Assembly: GCA_031259365.1 (NCBI GenBank)
Contig: JAIRLP010000052.1
Span: 1 to 8,912, forward strand
Direction: 5' to 3'
Length of the DNA: 8,912 nt
From: Rickettsiales bacterium
Lineage (GTDB): Bacteria > Pseudomonadota > Alphaproteobacteria > Rs-D84
The translations under genes were made by a program, and so were the position numbers. Below are positions 1 to 7,096 of the stretch, one piece after another (within the stretch, counting starts at the first letter, position 1; each line of letters opens with the position of its first letter). Below the pieces are notes generated by a model. The model ran no database searches. It saw only the letters and a program-made list of their open reading frames with translations, and had not been told where the DNA came from.

Positions 1-1739
1 TCAAAGGTGTTCAGCACAGCAAATCAGTTAAAGCCGCGACGGCTGATTTAGAGAAATTATCTGATGCAGAATTAATCACACGCTTTGATAGGCAATTCAT
101 CAAAGATTGTGAACAAGACAAATCCAAAAAACCAGACAGTTATGTAACTGAAACCGAGCAGGGCGTAACACAAGATATCAGCTGTACTTCTTTGGCGGCT
201 AATTTTCATGCCAGCAAAGATAAAACCGCTGACCGTGAAGCAATGCTAGGCTATCTAACGGATGCAACGGCCGATGACAAGCAAAAAATGCAAACTTATA
301 ACTGGATAAGAATGGGGGAATCGGCTGGTGGTGCTATTGCGGGCGTTGTATCGGTCAGTGTTATCAACGGGGTTCAGAAACAATTAAATGAAGCCGCACA
401 CAAGGCAACCCGATTGCAAAAAGCTGCCTTTGAATTTAACAAAGTTGCCATGCAAGCTCGTTTGGATGGACGCAGCAATAATCCGATGATGGAAATTTCA
501 GGAAACTGTAATCAAGGAAGTTTCGCATCAAAAATGTCTAACACGGCCAAGAAGATAAAGAATGCCAAAACAATTCAAACGGTTGGTGTCTTTGCCAGTG
601 TCGGCAGTGCTGTTACCAGTGGTATTCAGAATGTAAATTCTGTGGGCGAAAAAAAAGGATTAAACTTGGCGTCAAACATTACCGCCGGAACGGCTGCAGT
701 CGCCAGTGGTGTTGGCATAGCGATGGCAGCATCTTCCAAAAAATCAATTTCTGATGCGGTCAATAAACTGGACAGCTGTATGGAGTATTTGTGGTGGGAT
801 AAAAATGGGCATTCATGCGAAGGCGCAGGGAATTCTGGTCAAGTTGGATTTGAGTGTACGCGTGATGCTAATAAAGAATTATCACAAGAATGTAAAGATT
901 TGTGGGATAGAAGAATTTGTCCACGTGGTGCAGAAACTACTGATTATGGATGCGCATGGTGTTTTAATTATAACTGGAATCCAAATGTTCAGGAATGGGT
1001 AAACCCTGGAAAAACTTGTGAAATAAAATCATGTGTTTCCGAGTTTGATTTAATACAATATGGAACACATAAACATTGTATGAAAAAATGTACTTTTCAA
1101 AATGGTTCTGGCTATCAAAAATGGCAGAATGATTTCTTGTTATCTTGCGGTGAAGGGATGATTAGTGGCTGGCAAGATGATGGACGTGTTTCACCAGGAC
1201 GAGTACCAGATTTCCTTAAATGCGATAACGGATATGAAATGTTTGCATTGCCATCTGAAGAAGCAGGTGCAAAGCCTTTGTGTTTGTTGGCTGACCCAAA
1301 TAGATTGTTGTTTGATTCGGGATTAAACTATTCAAATTTCTGTTCTAGACAAAATCGTGATAGCTGCGAAAAGAATTATCTGGCATATACTGCCAATCAA
1401 AATCTAGTCCTTTATGATTATGTTCAGGATCATAAAGTATGCGAAAAGGTCACCGGTAGCATACAGGATGCCAAAAGAAGAATGGATGAACTGATGAATG
1501 CAAATATGGAAAATAATTCGGGTTCTGGCGTATTTTGTAAAAAGAAAGGAAGTTCGAATGAATATTATGTCTTTGCTGGTAATTCATCAGCAAGTTCAGG
1601 CAGACCTCTTAGTGGCACCCCAATTTGTAAATGGCAAAATAATAAATGCACGTCAAAATCTTTCTTAGATTGGAGTAATAGTCAATACAATCCAGAAAAT
1701 CCATATGAATGTATTTCCTATTGTAGTGGGAACTATTAA
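1..1739 (+). CDS. Large cysteine-rich hypothetical protein, 5' partial
   Basis: The frame is open from position 3 to the TAA at 1737-1739, giving 578 visible residues with no start codon that is preceded by a convincing ribosome binding site, so the gene begins upstream of the window; the TTG at 192 is just an internal Leu codon. The N-terminal third is polar and helical-looking. It is followed by Ala/Gly/Ser/Val-rich hydrophobic stretches at about residues 105-123, 192-208 and 220-244, which could be membrane segments or packed helices. From about residue 259 to the end the protein is cysteine-rich: 22 Cys in roughly 320 residues, often paired (CAWC, KTCEIKSC, HCMKKC), with many Asn, Tyr and Trp. 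That pattern suggests a disulfide-stabilised domain exposed outside the cytoplasm, possibly a surface or adhesin-like protein; this is inference. I recognise no family. The C-terminal part is locally much more AT-rich than the N-terminal part. A terminator follows directly. Confidence 0.85.
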   Translation, partial: KGVQHSKSVKAATADLEKLSDAELITRFDRQFIKDCEQDKSKKPDSYVTETEQGVTQDISCTSLAANFHASKDKTADREAMLGYLTDATADDKQKMQTYNWIRMGESAGGAIAGVVSVSVINGVQKQLNEAAHKATRLQKAAFEFNKVAMQARLDGRSNNPMMEISGNCNQGSFASKMSNTAKKIKNAKTIQTVGVFASVGSAVTSGIQNVNSVGEKKGLNLASNITAGTAAVASGVGIAMAASSKKSISDAVNKLDSCMEYLWWDKNGHSCEGAGNSGQVGFECTRDANKELSQECKDLWDRRICPRGAETTDYGCAWCFNYNWNPNVQEWVNPGKTCEIKSCVSEFDLIQYGTHKHCMKKCTFQNGSGYQKWQNDFLLSCGEGMISGWQDDGRVSPGRVPDFLKCDNGYEMFALPSEEAGAKPLCLLADPNRLLFDSGLNYSNFCSRQNRDSCEKNYLAYTANQNLVLYDYVQDHKVCEKVTGSIQDAKRRMDELMNANMENNSGSGVFCKKKGSSNEYYVFAGNSSASSGRPLSGTPICKWQNNKCTSKSFLDWSNSQYNPENPYECISYCSGNY

Positions 1740-1743
1740 AATA

Positions 1744-1767
1744 AAAATCCGGGTTTGCCCGGATTTT
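1744..1767. terminator. Bidirectional intrinsic terminator between convergent genes
   Basis: This is a perfect 10-bp inverted repeat: AAAATCCGGG at 1744-1753, loop TTTG, then CCCGGATTTT at 1758-1767. The core is a GC-rich TCCGGG/CCCGGA stem, and the A/T ends give a U-tract in both directions (TTTTCTATTT rightward, TTTTTATTTT leftward). It lies between the TAA of the Cys-rich gene (1737-1739) and the TAG of the J-domain gene (1768-1770), so it can end transcription of both convergent units. Confidence 0.9.
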
Positions 1768-2268
1768 CTATTTCTTGTAATAAGTTTGCAAAGTCTTGTA
1801 TGCGTCGGCCACCTTGGCAAATGCAGCAGATGCATCTTTTTTATTTTTTGCCGTATCAGGATGTAATTCTTTGGCCATTGCGCGATATTTAGCAGCGATT
1901 TCACGCCATGATGCGCTGATAGGCAAATTCAAAACTTTTAATGCAGCGACAATCTTGGATGGCAAAGATTTTGGTTTTGGTGTCAAATCAAACATTGCTC
2001 GACCAGATATAAAACTGTGAATAAACTGTTCGTATTCTTTGGCATCCTTGTTCGCTGTTTCCTTTTCTTTTAAAGGGGCGCCAAAGGTTTGTTTTTCCCA
2101 ATCCGCTTCGATTTCTTCCGCCGTCATATTGGCATAGAAATTCCAATTCTTGTTGTATTCCGCAGCATGATCAGTGCAGAAATACCAATAGTCTTTTAAA
2201 TCACGGGATTTTGGCGCACGGCAAGTTCCTGCTTTGGTGCATCCTGTGTGGTCACATTTCTTAATCAT
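1768..2268 (-). CDS. J-domain protein with N-terminal Cys motif (DnaJ-like co-chaperone)
   Basis: The protein has 166 residues. The C-terminal 60 residues form a J domain with the diagnostic HPD tripeptide at 136-138 (KELHPDT), preceded by the expected helix II (REIAAKYRAMAK) and followed by helix III (AAFAKVADAYKTL). Such domains stimulate DnaK/Hsp70 ATPase. The N-terminus carries C5, C10, C16, C31 and H34 in a pattern (C-x4-C ... FCxDH) seen in alphaproteobacterial J proteins of this architecture; it could bind a metal, which is inference. There is no G/F-rich linker or DnaJ zinc-finger repeat, so this is not DnaJ itself. The ATG at 2268 has GGAAAA 7 nt upstream. It is the last gene of the lptG-xerD unit and ends in TAG at the shared terminator. 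The client or specific role is not evident. Confidence 0.85.
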   Translation of the reverse strand: MIKKCDHTGCTKAGTCRAPKSRDLKDYWYFCTDHAAEYNKNWNFYANMTAEEIEADWEKQTFGAPLKEKETANKDAKEYEQFIHSFISGRAMFDLTPKPKSLPSKIVAALKVLNLPISASWREIAAKYRAMAKELHPDTAKNKKDASAAFAKVADAYKTLQTYYKK

Positions 2269-2331
2269 TTAACTTTTCCATTTATCTACAGCCTTGGGAA
2301 TGAATATAGGTTTTTTTTGAGCAATTTCAAG

Positions 2332-3204
2332 TCATTCTTGTTTTCGACCAGCCAACGGATGATGGTGTTCAACGGTATCTCGCAATTTATCAGGCAAGAC
2401 GTGTGTGTATATTTGTGTGGTTGAAATATCTTCATGGCCCAACATTGTTTGAATTGCACGCAGATTTGCACCGCCCGCCAACAAATGCGAAGCAAATGAA
2501 TGGCGCAACACGTGTGGGCTGACACGATGTGGATCAATGCCCGCCAGGACCGCGCACTTTTTCAATATCTTGAAAAAGCCATCACGTGTGATATGACCTG
2601 TTTGGCTGTTGGATGGGAAAACGTATTTTACGCCCTTGGTCTTTGGGGTATCTGTTTGCGATATTTCCAACCATTTATACAATGCGTTTTGGGCTGATTC
2701 ATGCATAGGCACCAGACGTTCTTTTGCGCCTTTGCCATGGATTAGTAATTTATCCCCCAGGACGGCTGTAACGGGTAACTCGCACAATTCGGACACGCGC
2801 AAACCCGACGCATACAGCAATTCGATCATTGCGCGCAGGCGGATCGAATTTTTAATGTCACCGGTACTGGATATTAACAAATCAATTTCTTCAATTGATA
2901 AAAACTTAGGTAATGTTTTTTGACGTTTTGGTAATTCTAATCCCATGGATGGATTTACCTTGATAATCTTTTCCAACATCAAAAATTTATAAAATCCCCG
3001 CAGGGCACTTGCTTTGCGGGAAACTGATGTTGGTTTATCAGGCAGGGATGCCAAATAGGATTGTAATGCACTGGCCGTCACATCAGTTAAGTCACCCAAG
3101 TGATTTTGTGCCTGAATTAAATCACTGCCATAACTTTCCAAGGTTTTGGCACTGCGACCTTTTTCAGCAGACAAGGCTTCTAAAAAGATTTCGATACAGT
3201 TCAT
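2332..3204 (-). CDS. xerD: Site-specific tyrosine recombinase XerD
   Basis: The protein has 290 residues, close to the usual ~300. It acts with XerC and FtsK at dif to resolve chromosome dimers. The N-terminal SAM-like core-binding domain spans about residues 1-90 (FLEALSAEKGRSAKTLESY) and the catalytic domain about 100-285. The catalytic set is complete: R136 (ASGLRVSEL), K158 (HGKGAKER), H231 and R234 (HVLRHSF), H257 (LGHEDIS) and nucleophile Y266 (TTQIYTHV). The LGHxDxSTTQIYTHV block and the HHPLA tail favour XerD over XerC. Its ATG begins 3 nt after the stop of the small upstream membrane-protein gene, implying translational coupling. It ends in TGA, the only complete gene in the window to do so, and the frame stays open after that TGA up to the next gene (see findings). 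Housekeeping XerD is more likely than a mobile-element integrase, given the length, sequence and operon context. Confidence 0.93.
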   Translation of the reverse strand: MNCIEIFLEALSAEKGRSAKTLESYGSDLIQAQNHLGDLTDVTASALQSYLASLPDKPTSVSRKASALRGFYKFLMLEKIIKVNPSMGLELPKRQKTLPKFLSIEEIDLLISSTGDIKNSIRLRAMIELLYASGLRVSELCELPVTAVLGDKLLIHGKGAKERLVPMHESAQNALYKWLEISQTDTPKTKGVKYVFPSNSQTGHITRDGFFKILKKCAVLAGIDPHRVSPHVLRHSFASHLLAGGANLRAIQTMLGHEDISTTQIYTHVLPDKLRDTVEHHHPLAGRKQE

Positions 3205-3207
3205 ATA

Positions 3208-3339
3208 TTAACCGAACAACACGATTTCGGTGGTGTGTTGTAATGGTGAAAATGATACAATCATCAGCACCACAATAATGGCAATAACTGTCCAAATAAT
3301 AATTTTATTACGTGTTGTGTTTTTCTTCTTCAGTGGCAT
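3208..3339 (-). CDS. Small single-span membrane protein, 43 residues
   Basis: A short open frame fills the gap between lptG and xerD. It starts at the ATG at 3339, has AGGT about 8 nt upstream, and ends in TAA at 3208-3210, only 3 nt before the xerD start. The peptide begins MPLKKKNTTRNK, a strongly basic cytoplasmic-type head, followed by one hydrophobic helix of about 18 residues (IIIWTVIAIIVVLMIVSF) and a short tail, SPLQHTTEIVLFG. This is the topology of a small inner-membrane protein with N-in orientation. I do not recognise a family. Support comes from the snug operon fit, the ribosome binding site and the coherent positive-head/TM layout; there is no homology evidence. It could modulate LptG or be an unrelated membrane microprotein. 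Confidence 0.7.
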   Translation of the reverse strand: MPLKKKNTTRNKIIIWTVIAIIVVLMIVSFSPLQHTTEIVLFG

Positions 3340-3364
3340 TTTATTTACCTATTTATTTTTATTT

Positions 3365-4414
3365 CTAAGCTGTATCAAAACTTGAAATAAACACGCCGGC
3401 CGCCGCGATAATGATCAACGGTGGTGCAATAACCGCCAACAGTGTTGGTAATGTGCCTGTTGCGCCCAATGCATTAAACATGTTCGTTAAGAAATATAAT
3501 GCAAAGCAGGTGATAATTCCAGTCCCAAACTTGATCCCGAAACTGTAATTACGACGTTGTCTGGTTTGCGAGAATGCAACACCCAATACAGTCATTGCAA
3601 TCATGGTCAATGGCATAAACAGTAATGTCCAGAATTGAACCAAGTGGCCGCGTACAGGGGCGCCAATCTTACTCATCTTTTCAATAAATGATGGCAGTTC
3701 CCAGAATGAGATCTGGCTTGGTTGTAGATATCTATCCAATACAGTTTTTGGGTTCAATAAAGTATTTGCATGCCAAGGTAAAATCTTTTGATGGCTTTTG
3801 TCATTCCAGATCTTGGCCTTTTTCGCATTCAGACCTTTGTCGGATAATGTAATCTCGTCTGATTCTACGCGCTCGCTTAATTTAAAGTCTGGTGTCTGAA
3901 TAAATACGGTTGCGTCTTTGAACATAAGTGTATCATTTGTAACACTAACATTTTGAGACTTCAGGGTAATGAAACCATTTTCAGAAGATTCACGCAGCCA
4001 AATCGTATCATCGACCAGCTTCAGACTGTCTGCGCTGATATTCTTGGAAGACAGATCAACGGAATAGGGGTTTATAACCATTGTTGCCAATAACCCAATT
4101 AGAAAAGATCCGATCAAAAACGGCTTGGACGCTTGATATGGGGACAGACCAGCACTGGATACAATAATGTTTTCAGTTGATTTAGTTAATTTATAGCTGG
4201 CAAACAGTGTTCCCATAAAGACTGCCAAAGGTAAAAACAATGGGATATATTCCATTAAACGCACCCAAGCTTCTAGCAAAGCGGCCCCAGCTGATGGGTT
4301 TGATGGCAATCTTTCAACAAATGTGATGGCAAAAATAATGCCACAGACAACCAGCAGGACTGTGCCCACGCCGGAAAAAAATCTGCCCATCAAAAATCTG
4401 GTCAAAATACGCAT
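3365..4414 (-). CDS. lptG: LPS export ABC transporter permease LptG
   Basis: The protein has 349 residues, near the usual ~360, of the LptF/LptG (YjgP/YjgQ) permease family. LptF and LptG with the LptB ATPase extract lipopolysaccharide from the inner membrane and pass it to LptC/LptA. Six membrane helices fit the sequence: N-terminal segments at about residues 10-32, 55-75 and 95-115, a periplasmic beta-jellyroll region at about 118-255, then three C-terminal segments from about 260 to 345. The block SFWELPSFIEKMSKIGAPVR, followed by PLTMIAMTVLGVAFS and the FNALGATGTLPTLLAVIAPP region, is LptG-like rather than LptF-like. It is the first gene of the leftward unit. No strong ribosome binding site precedes the ATG, but the MRILTRFLMGRF start fits the family. 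lptF, often adjacent, is not in this window. It ends in TAG. Confidence 0.88.
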   Translation of the reverse strand: MRILTRFLMGRFFSGVGTVLLVVCGIIFAITFVERLPSNPSAGAALLEAWVRLMEYIPLFLPLAVFMGTLFASYKLTKSTENIIVSSAGLSPYQASKPFLIGSFLIGLLATMVINPYSVDLSSKNISADSLKLVDDTIWLRESSENGFITLKSQNVSVTNDTLMFKDATVFIQTPDFKLSERVESDEITLSDKGLNAKKAKIWNDKSHQKILPWHANTLLNPKTVLDRYLQPSQISFWELPSFIEKMSKIGAPVRGHLVQFWTLLFMPLTMIAMTVLGVAFSQTRQRRNYSFGIKFGTGIITCFALYFLTNMFNALGATGTLPTLLAVIAPPLIIIAAAGVFISSFDTA

Positions 4415-4442
4415 CTAGTATATTATGTAGACAATTCAGGGC

Positions 4443-4471
4443 AGTATAGCCTGTTCAATTGACAATTGCAA
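4443..4471 (-). promoter_or_regulatory. Probable sigma70-type promoter for lptG unit
   Basis: On the minus strand, -35 TTGCAA (4471-4466) is followed after a 17-nt spacer by -10 TATACT (4448-4443), matching the consensus at 4 and 5 of 6 positions. Transcription would start near 4436, about 20 nt before the lptG ATG. The element overlaps the opposing greA promoter. This is a prediction from sequence only. Confidence 0.5.
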
Positions 4472-4487
4472 AATTAAAATGAATACT
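4459..4487 (+). promoter_or_regulatory. Probable sigma70-type promoter for greA-mutL
   Basis: A perfect -35 TTGACA (4459-4464), a 17-nt spacer and a -10 AATACT (4482-4487, 4 of 6) lie just upstream of greA. Transcription would begin near 4494, giving a leader of about 19 nt that contains the AGGAAG ribosome binding site at 4501-4506. The -35 falls within the spacer of the divergent lptG promoter. Confidence 0.6.
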
Positions 4488-4512
4488 GTCTATAAACAAT
4501 AGGAAGACCAAA

Positions 4513-4983
4513 ATGGAAAAAAAGCCGATTTCGCGCGCGGGTTTTGACGCCCTTATCAAAGAACTTAAACAGCTACAAGAAGCAGATAGACCAGAAATCT
4601 TAAAGGTTGTTCAATGGGCTCGTTCTTTGGGTGATTTGTCTGAAAATGCAGATTACAGCGCGGCACGCGAAAAACAGCGTATCATTGATAAGCGTATCCG
4701 CTTTATTGAAGAAACGATTTCGAACGCGGCCATTGTAGATATAGATAATTTGTCTGGTGACCGTGTTGTGTTTGGTGCGCGCGTTGTCGCCGAAGATCAA
4801 GATGGCAATATTATGCAGTGTCGCATCTTGTCGGATATTGAATCTGATGGAAAACATATTATTTCTTGTACATCGCCGGTGGGTCGCGCTTTGATTGGTA
4901 AATGCGTAGGTGATACTTGTATTGTTCGTCTGCCAAGTGGATCAAGGGAATACGATATTTTGGAAGTGAAATTCAAAGAATAA
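4513..4983 (+). CDS. greA: Transcription elongation factor GreA (GreA/GreB family)
   Basis: The protein has 156 residues, matching the usual ~158. Gre factors enter the RNA polymerase secondary channel and stimulate cleavage of backtracked transcripts. The N-terminal coiled coil (about 1-75) carries the tip signature GDLSENADY, with acidic D41 and E44 at the positions that coordinate the catalytic metal. The C-terminal FKBP-like domain holds SPVGRALIGKCVGD (121-134) and PSGSREYDILEV. GDLSENADYSAA is GreA-like, but IDKRIRFIEE and DRVVFGARV recall GreB, so the exact paralogue is less certain than the family. The ATG at 4513 has AGGAAG 6 nt upstream. mutL follows after 12 nt, so the two are probably co-transcribed. 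It ends in TAA. Confidence 0.9.
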   Translation: MEKKPISRAGFDALIKELKQLQEADRPEILKVVQWARSLGDLSENADYSAAREKQRIIDKRIRFIEETISNAAIVDIDNLSGDRVVFGARVVAEDQDGNIMQCRILSDIESDGKHIISCTSPVGRALIGKCVGDTCIVRLPSGSREYDILEVKFKE

Positions 4984-4995
4984 AAAGGCTGCAGG

Positions 4996-6741
4996 ATGTC
5001 CGTTCGCGTATTACCAGATTTTTTAATTGATCAAATCGCTGCTGGCGAAGTGGTGGAACGTCCCGCCAGTGTGATCAAGGAATTGGTTGAAAATGCGCTG
5101 GACGCAGGGGCTGATCAAATCATGATTGATGTGACTGATGGCGGACGCACATTAATAAGTATTATTGATAATGGCGGTGGGATGTCCCGCGAAGACTTGG
5201 AAAAAAGTATTACCCGTCATGCCACATCAAAATTACCAGACGACGATTTGATGAATATCAATTATATGGGATTCAGGGGCGAAGCTTTGCCATCAATCGC
5301 ATCTGTATCGGATATGACCATTGATACATACAATGGTAAAGAACCCCATGGTTGGTGCTTGGATTGTGCAACAGGGGACATTAAACCATCTTCTTGGGAA
5401 GCAGGAACCCGCGTCCGTGTGGTCAATTTATTTGCAAAAACACCAGCCAGATTAAAGTTTTTACGGACAGATCGCGCTGAAATTATGTCTGTGGTTGAAG
5501 TGGTTAAACGCCTGGCTATGTCGCGTCCAGATGTTGGATTTACATTAAATAATCGTTGGCGTTTTCCCAAAGGTCAAACATTGGCCCAGCGCATTATTTC
5601 CGTTATGGGCGAAGAAGTGCGCGACAGAATGCTGGAAGTATCCGATACATCAAATTCAACGGGTGCATTATCATTACGTGGATTTATTTCTGAACCAACT
5701 TTTCATCGCGCTTCATCAATTGATCAATACTTGTTTGTAAATGGCAGACCGGTCAAAGACAAGGTCTTGGTTGGCGCATTACGCGCCGCATACATGGATG
5801 TTATGCATGCGCGGGAATTTCCATTATGTGCTTTGTATTTGGAATTGGATCCGCGCAGTATTGACGTCAATGTCAGTCCAGCAAAAACCGAAGTCCATTT
5901 CTTGGAACCATCTCGTGTCCGTGGTTTTATTATCAGAACATTACGTGGTGTTTTATCTAAAACAATGATCGATTCATTCACAGAATCTTTACATGATGAA
6001 ACGGGCCAGACACCATTTATTCCTGCCCCACATCAGGCATCTTTTTTGATGGGATTCAAGGATAATGGCAGTGTGGTGCGTTCACGTGCACCGGCCTTTT
6101 TTGATACCTTGAATGCCGGTGGAAACAATGATTTTATACCAAAAACACCGGTAAATTCTGACAATGAAATTCATGATAGACCATTGGGTCGTGTGATTGG
6201 TCAATATGGTAAAAAATATATCATCGCAGAAAGTGAACAGGGTTTTGTTATTGTTGACCAACATGCCGCCCATGAAAGAATAGTTTACGAATCGCTGCGC
6301 AATCATTCCATCAAAGTACAGCCATTATTAACACCAATTGTGATTAATATGAAACCAGAACAGGTGGATGCTGTTTTGGTTATCAAGGATGAAATGAAAA
6401 ACTGCGGATTAACCATTGACCAGTTTGGTGATGATGCGATTGCGATTTTTGAAAAGCCAGCTGACTGGGATATGAATTGGCAAAAATTATTGTCTGATAT
6501 TGCAGATGAAGTCGCCGCACACGGTCATTCTTCTCAATTACATGAAAAATTACATTTAAAGCTGGCGAATTATGCTTGTCATCATTCTGTGCGTGCGGGC
6601 CAACGTTTGGATTATGCCCAAATGGATGCATTGCTGCGCGATATTGAAAACACCGAACGGGCAGGTCAATGCAATCATGGACGTCCAGTATACCGAATTA
6701 TCAAAATGACAGATTTAGACGCAATGTTTGAACGTATTTAG
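4996..6741 (+). CDS. mutL: DNA mismatch repair protein MutL (endonuclease type)
   Basis: The protein has 581 residues, within the family range. The N-terminal GHKL ATPase domain shows motif I (KELVENALDAGA, catalytic E29, N33), motif II (IDNGGGM, D58) and motif III (HATSKL ... GFRGEALPSI, 75-101). A transducer domain extends to about 330, followed by a variable linker (about 330-395) and the C-terminal dimerisation domain. That domain carries the nicking-endonuclease signature DQHAxxExxxxE at 421-432 (DQHAAHERIVYE) and the metal-site motifs ACHHSVRAG (527-535) and CNHGRP (559-564), the latter with Asn where CPHGRP is usual. It is therefore probably a latent nickase of a MutH-independent mismatch repair system. 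AAAAAGG lies 7 nt before the ATG, and greA ends 12 nt upstream. It ends in TAG. Its last 51 nt are duplicated, with divergence, about 400 bp downstream. Confidence 0.95.
   Translation: MSVRVLPDFLIDQIAAGEVVERPASVIKELVENALDAGADQIMIDVTDGGRTLISIIDNGGGMSREDLEKSITRHATSKLPDDDLMNINYMGFRGEALPSIASVSDMTIDTYNGKEPHGWCLDCATGDIKPSSWEAGTRVRVVNLFAKTPARLKFLRTDRAEIMSVVEVVKRLAMSRPDVGFTLNNRWRFPKGQTLAQRIISVMGEEVRDRMLEVSDTSNSTGALSLRGFISEPTFHRASSIDQYLFVNGRPVKDKVLVGALRAAYMDVMHAREFPLCALYLELDPRSIDVNVSPAKTEVHFLEPSRVRGFIIRTLRGVLSKTMIDSFTESLHDETGQTPFIPAPHQASFLMGFKDNGSVVRSRAPAFFDTLNAGGNNDFIPKTPVNSDNEIHDRPLGRVIGQYGKKYIIAESEQGFVIVDQHAAHERIVYESLRNHSIKVQPLLTPIVINMKPEQVDAVLVIKDEMKNCGLTIDQFGDDAIAIFEKPADWDMNWQKLLSDIADEVAAHGHSSQLHEKLHLKLANYACHHSVRAGQRLDYAQMDALLRDIENTERAGQCNHGRPVYRIIKMTDLDAMFERI
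6691..6741 (+). repeat. mutL 3'-end repeat, copy 1 (within mutL)
   Basis: These are the last 17 codons of mutL including the stop, encoding YRIIKMTDLDAMFERI. Positions 6712-6740 are identical over 29 nt to 7118-7146. The whole 51 nt aligns without gaps to 7097-7147 with 7 mismatches, six in the upstream 21 nt and one in the stop codon (TAG versus TAA). Confidence 0.9.
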
Positions 6742-6769
6742 AAATCCCCTTTAACCAAGGAAGAAAATA

Positions 6770-7078
6770 ATGTTACTTTTTAGACCAGTTGGACGAAAGG
6801 AATTAGATTTAATTATTGAAAGTGGAATGACCAAGTTTCCACCAAGATTACCAGAACAACCCATCTTTTATCCGGTGTTGAATGAAAACTATGCCAGAAA
6901 AGTTGGTTCTTGGAATACTGACAATTATATTGTTAGATTTGAATTAAATTCGGATTATGCAGCCAAATGGGAAGTTCATTGTGTTGGGGATAAAGAATGT
7001 CTTGAATTGTGGATTCCAGCCGAAGAATTAGAAAGTTTTAATAATAACGTTGTCGGCAAAATAGAATTGGTAGACTAG
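6770..7078 (+). CDS. ADP-ribosylation/crystallin J1-type small protein
   Basis: The protein has 102 residues. The opening RPVGRKELDLIIESGMTKFPPRLPEQP, here only partly needed, resembles small bacterial proteins commonly named ADP-ribosylation/crystallin J1 (pattern RPVG.KEL.LI..SG...FPPRLPEQPIFYPVLN); the middle YIVRFELNSDYAAKWEVH and the end ELWIPAEELESFN...GKIE also fit, and the length is right. This is recognition from memory; the family's biochemical role is not well defined, and no catalytic residues can be assigned. The ATG at 6770 has a strong AAGGAAG 6 nt upstream. The gene starts 28 nt after mutL, could be co-transcribed with it, and ends in TAG at 7076-7078. It lies between two copies of the mutL 3' end, so it probably arrived by recombination or insertion. 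Confidence 0.75.
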   Translation: MLLFRPVGRKELDLIIESGMTKFPPRLPEQPIFYPVLNENYARKVGSWNTDNYIVRFELNSDYAAKWEVHCVGDKECLELWIPAEELESFNNNVVGKIELVD

Positions 7079-7096
7079 GTATACCGGTGACTGGTT

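Noticed and set aside
192..1739. TTG at 192 as the start of the Cys-rich gene
   Set aside because: The same frame is open all the way to position 3 with coding-like sequence including two more cysteines, and no ribosome binding site precedes 192, so it is an internal codon of a gene entering from the left.
2332..3204. XerD-like gene as a phage or element integrase tied to the mutL insertion
   Set aside because: The sequence matches housekeeping XerD in length and motif detail, it sits in an operon with lptG, and it is 3.5 kb from the repeats with core genes between.
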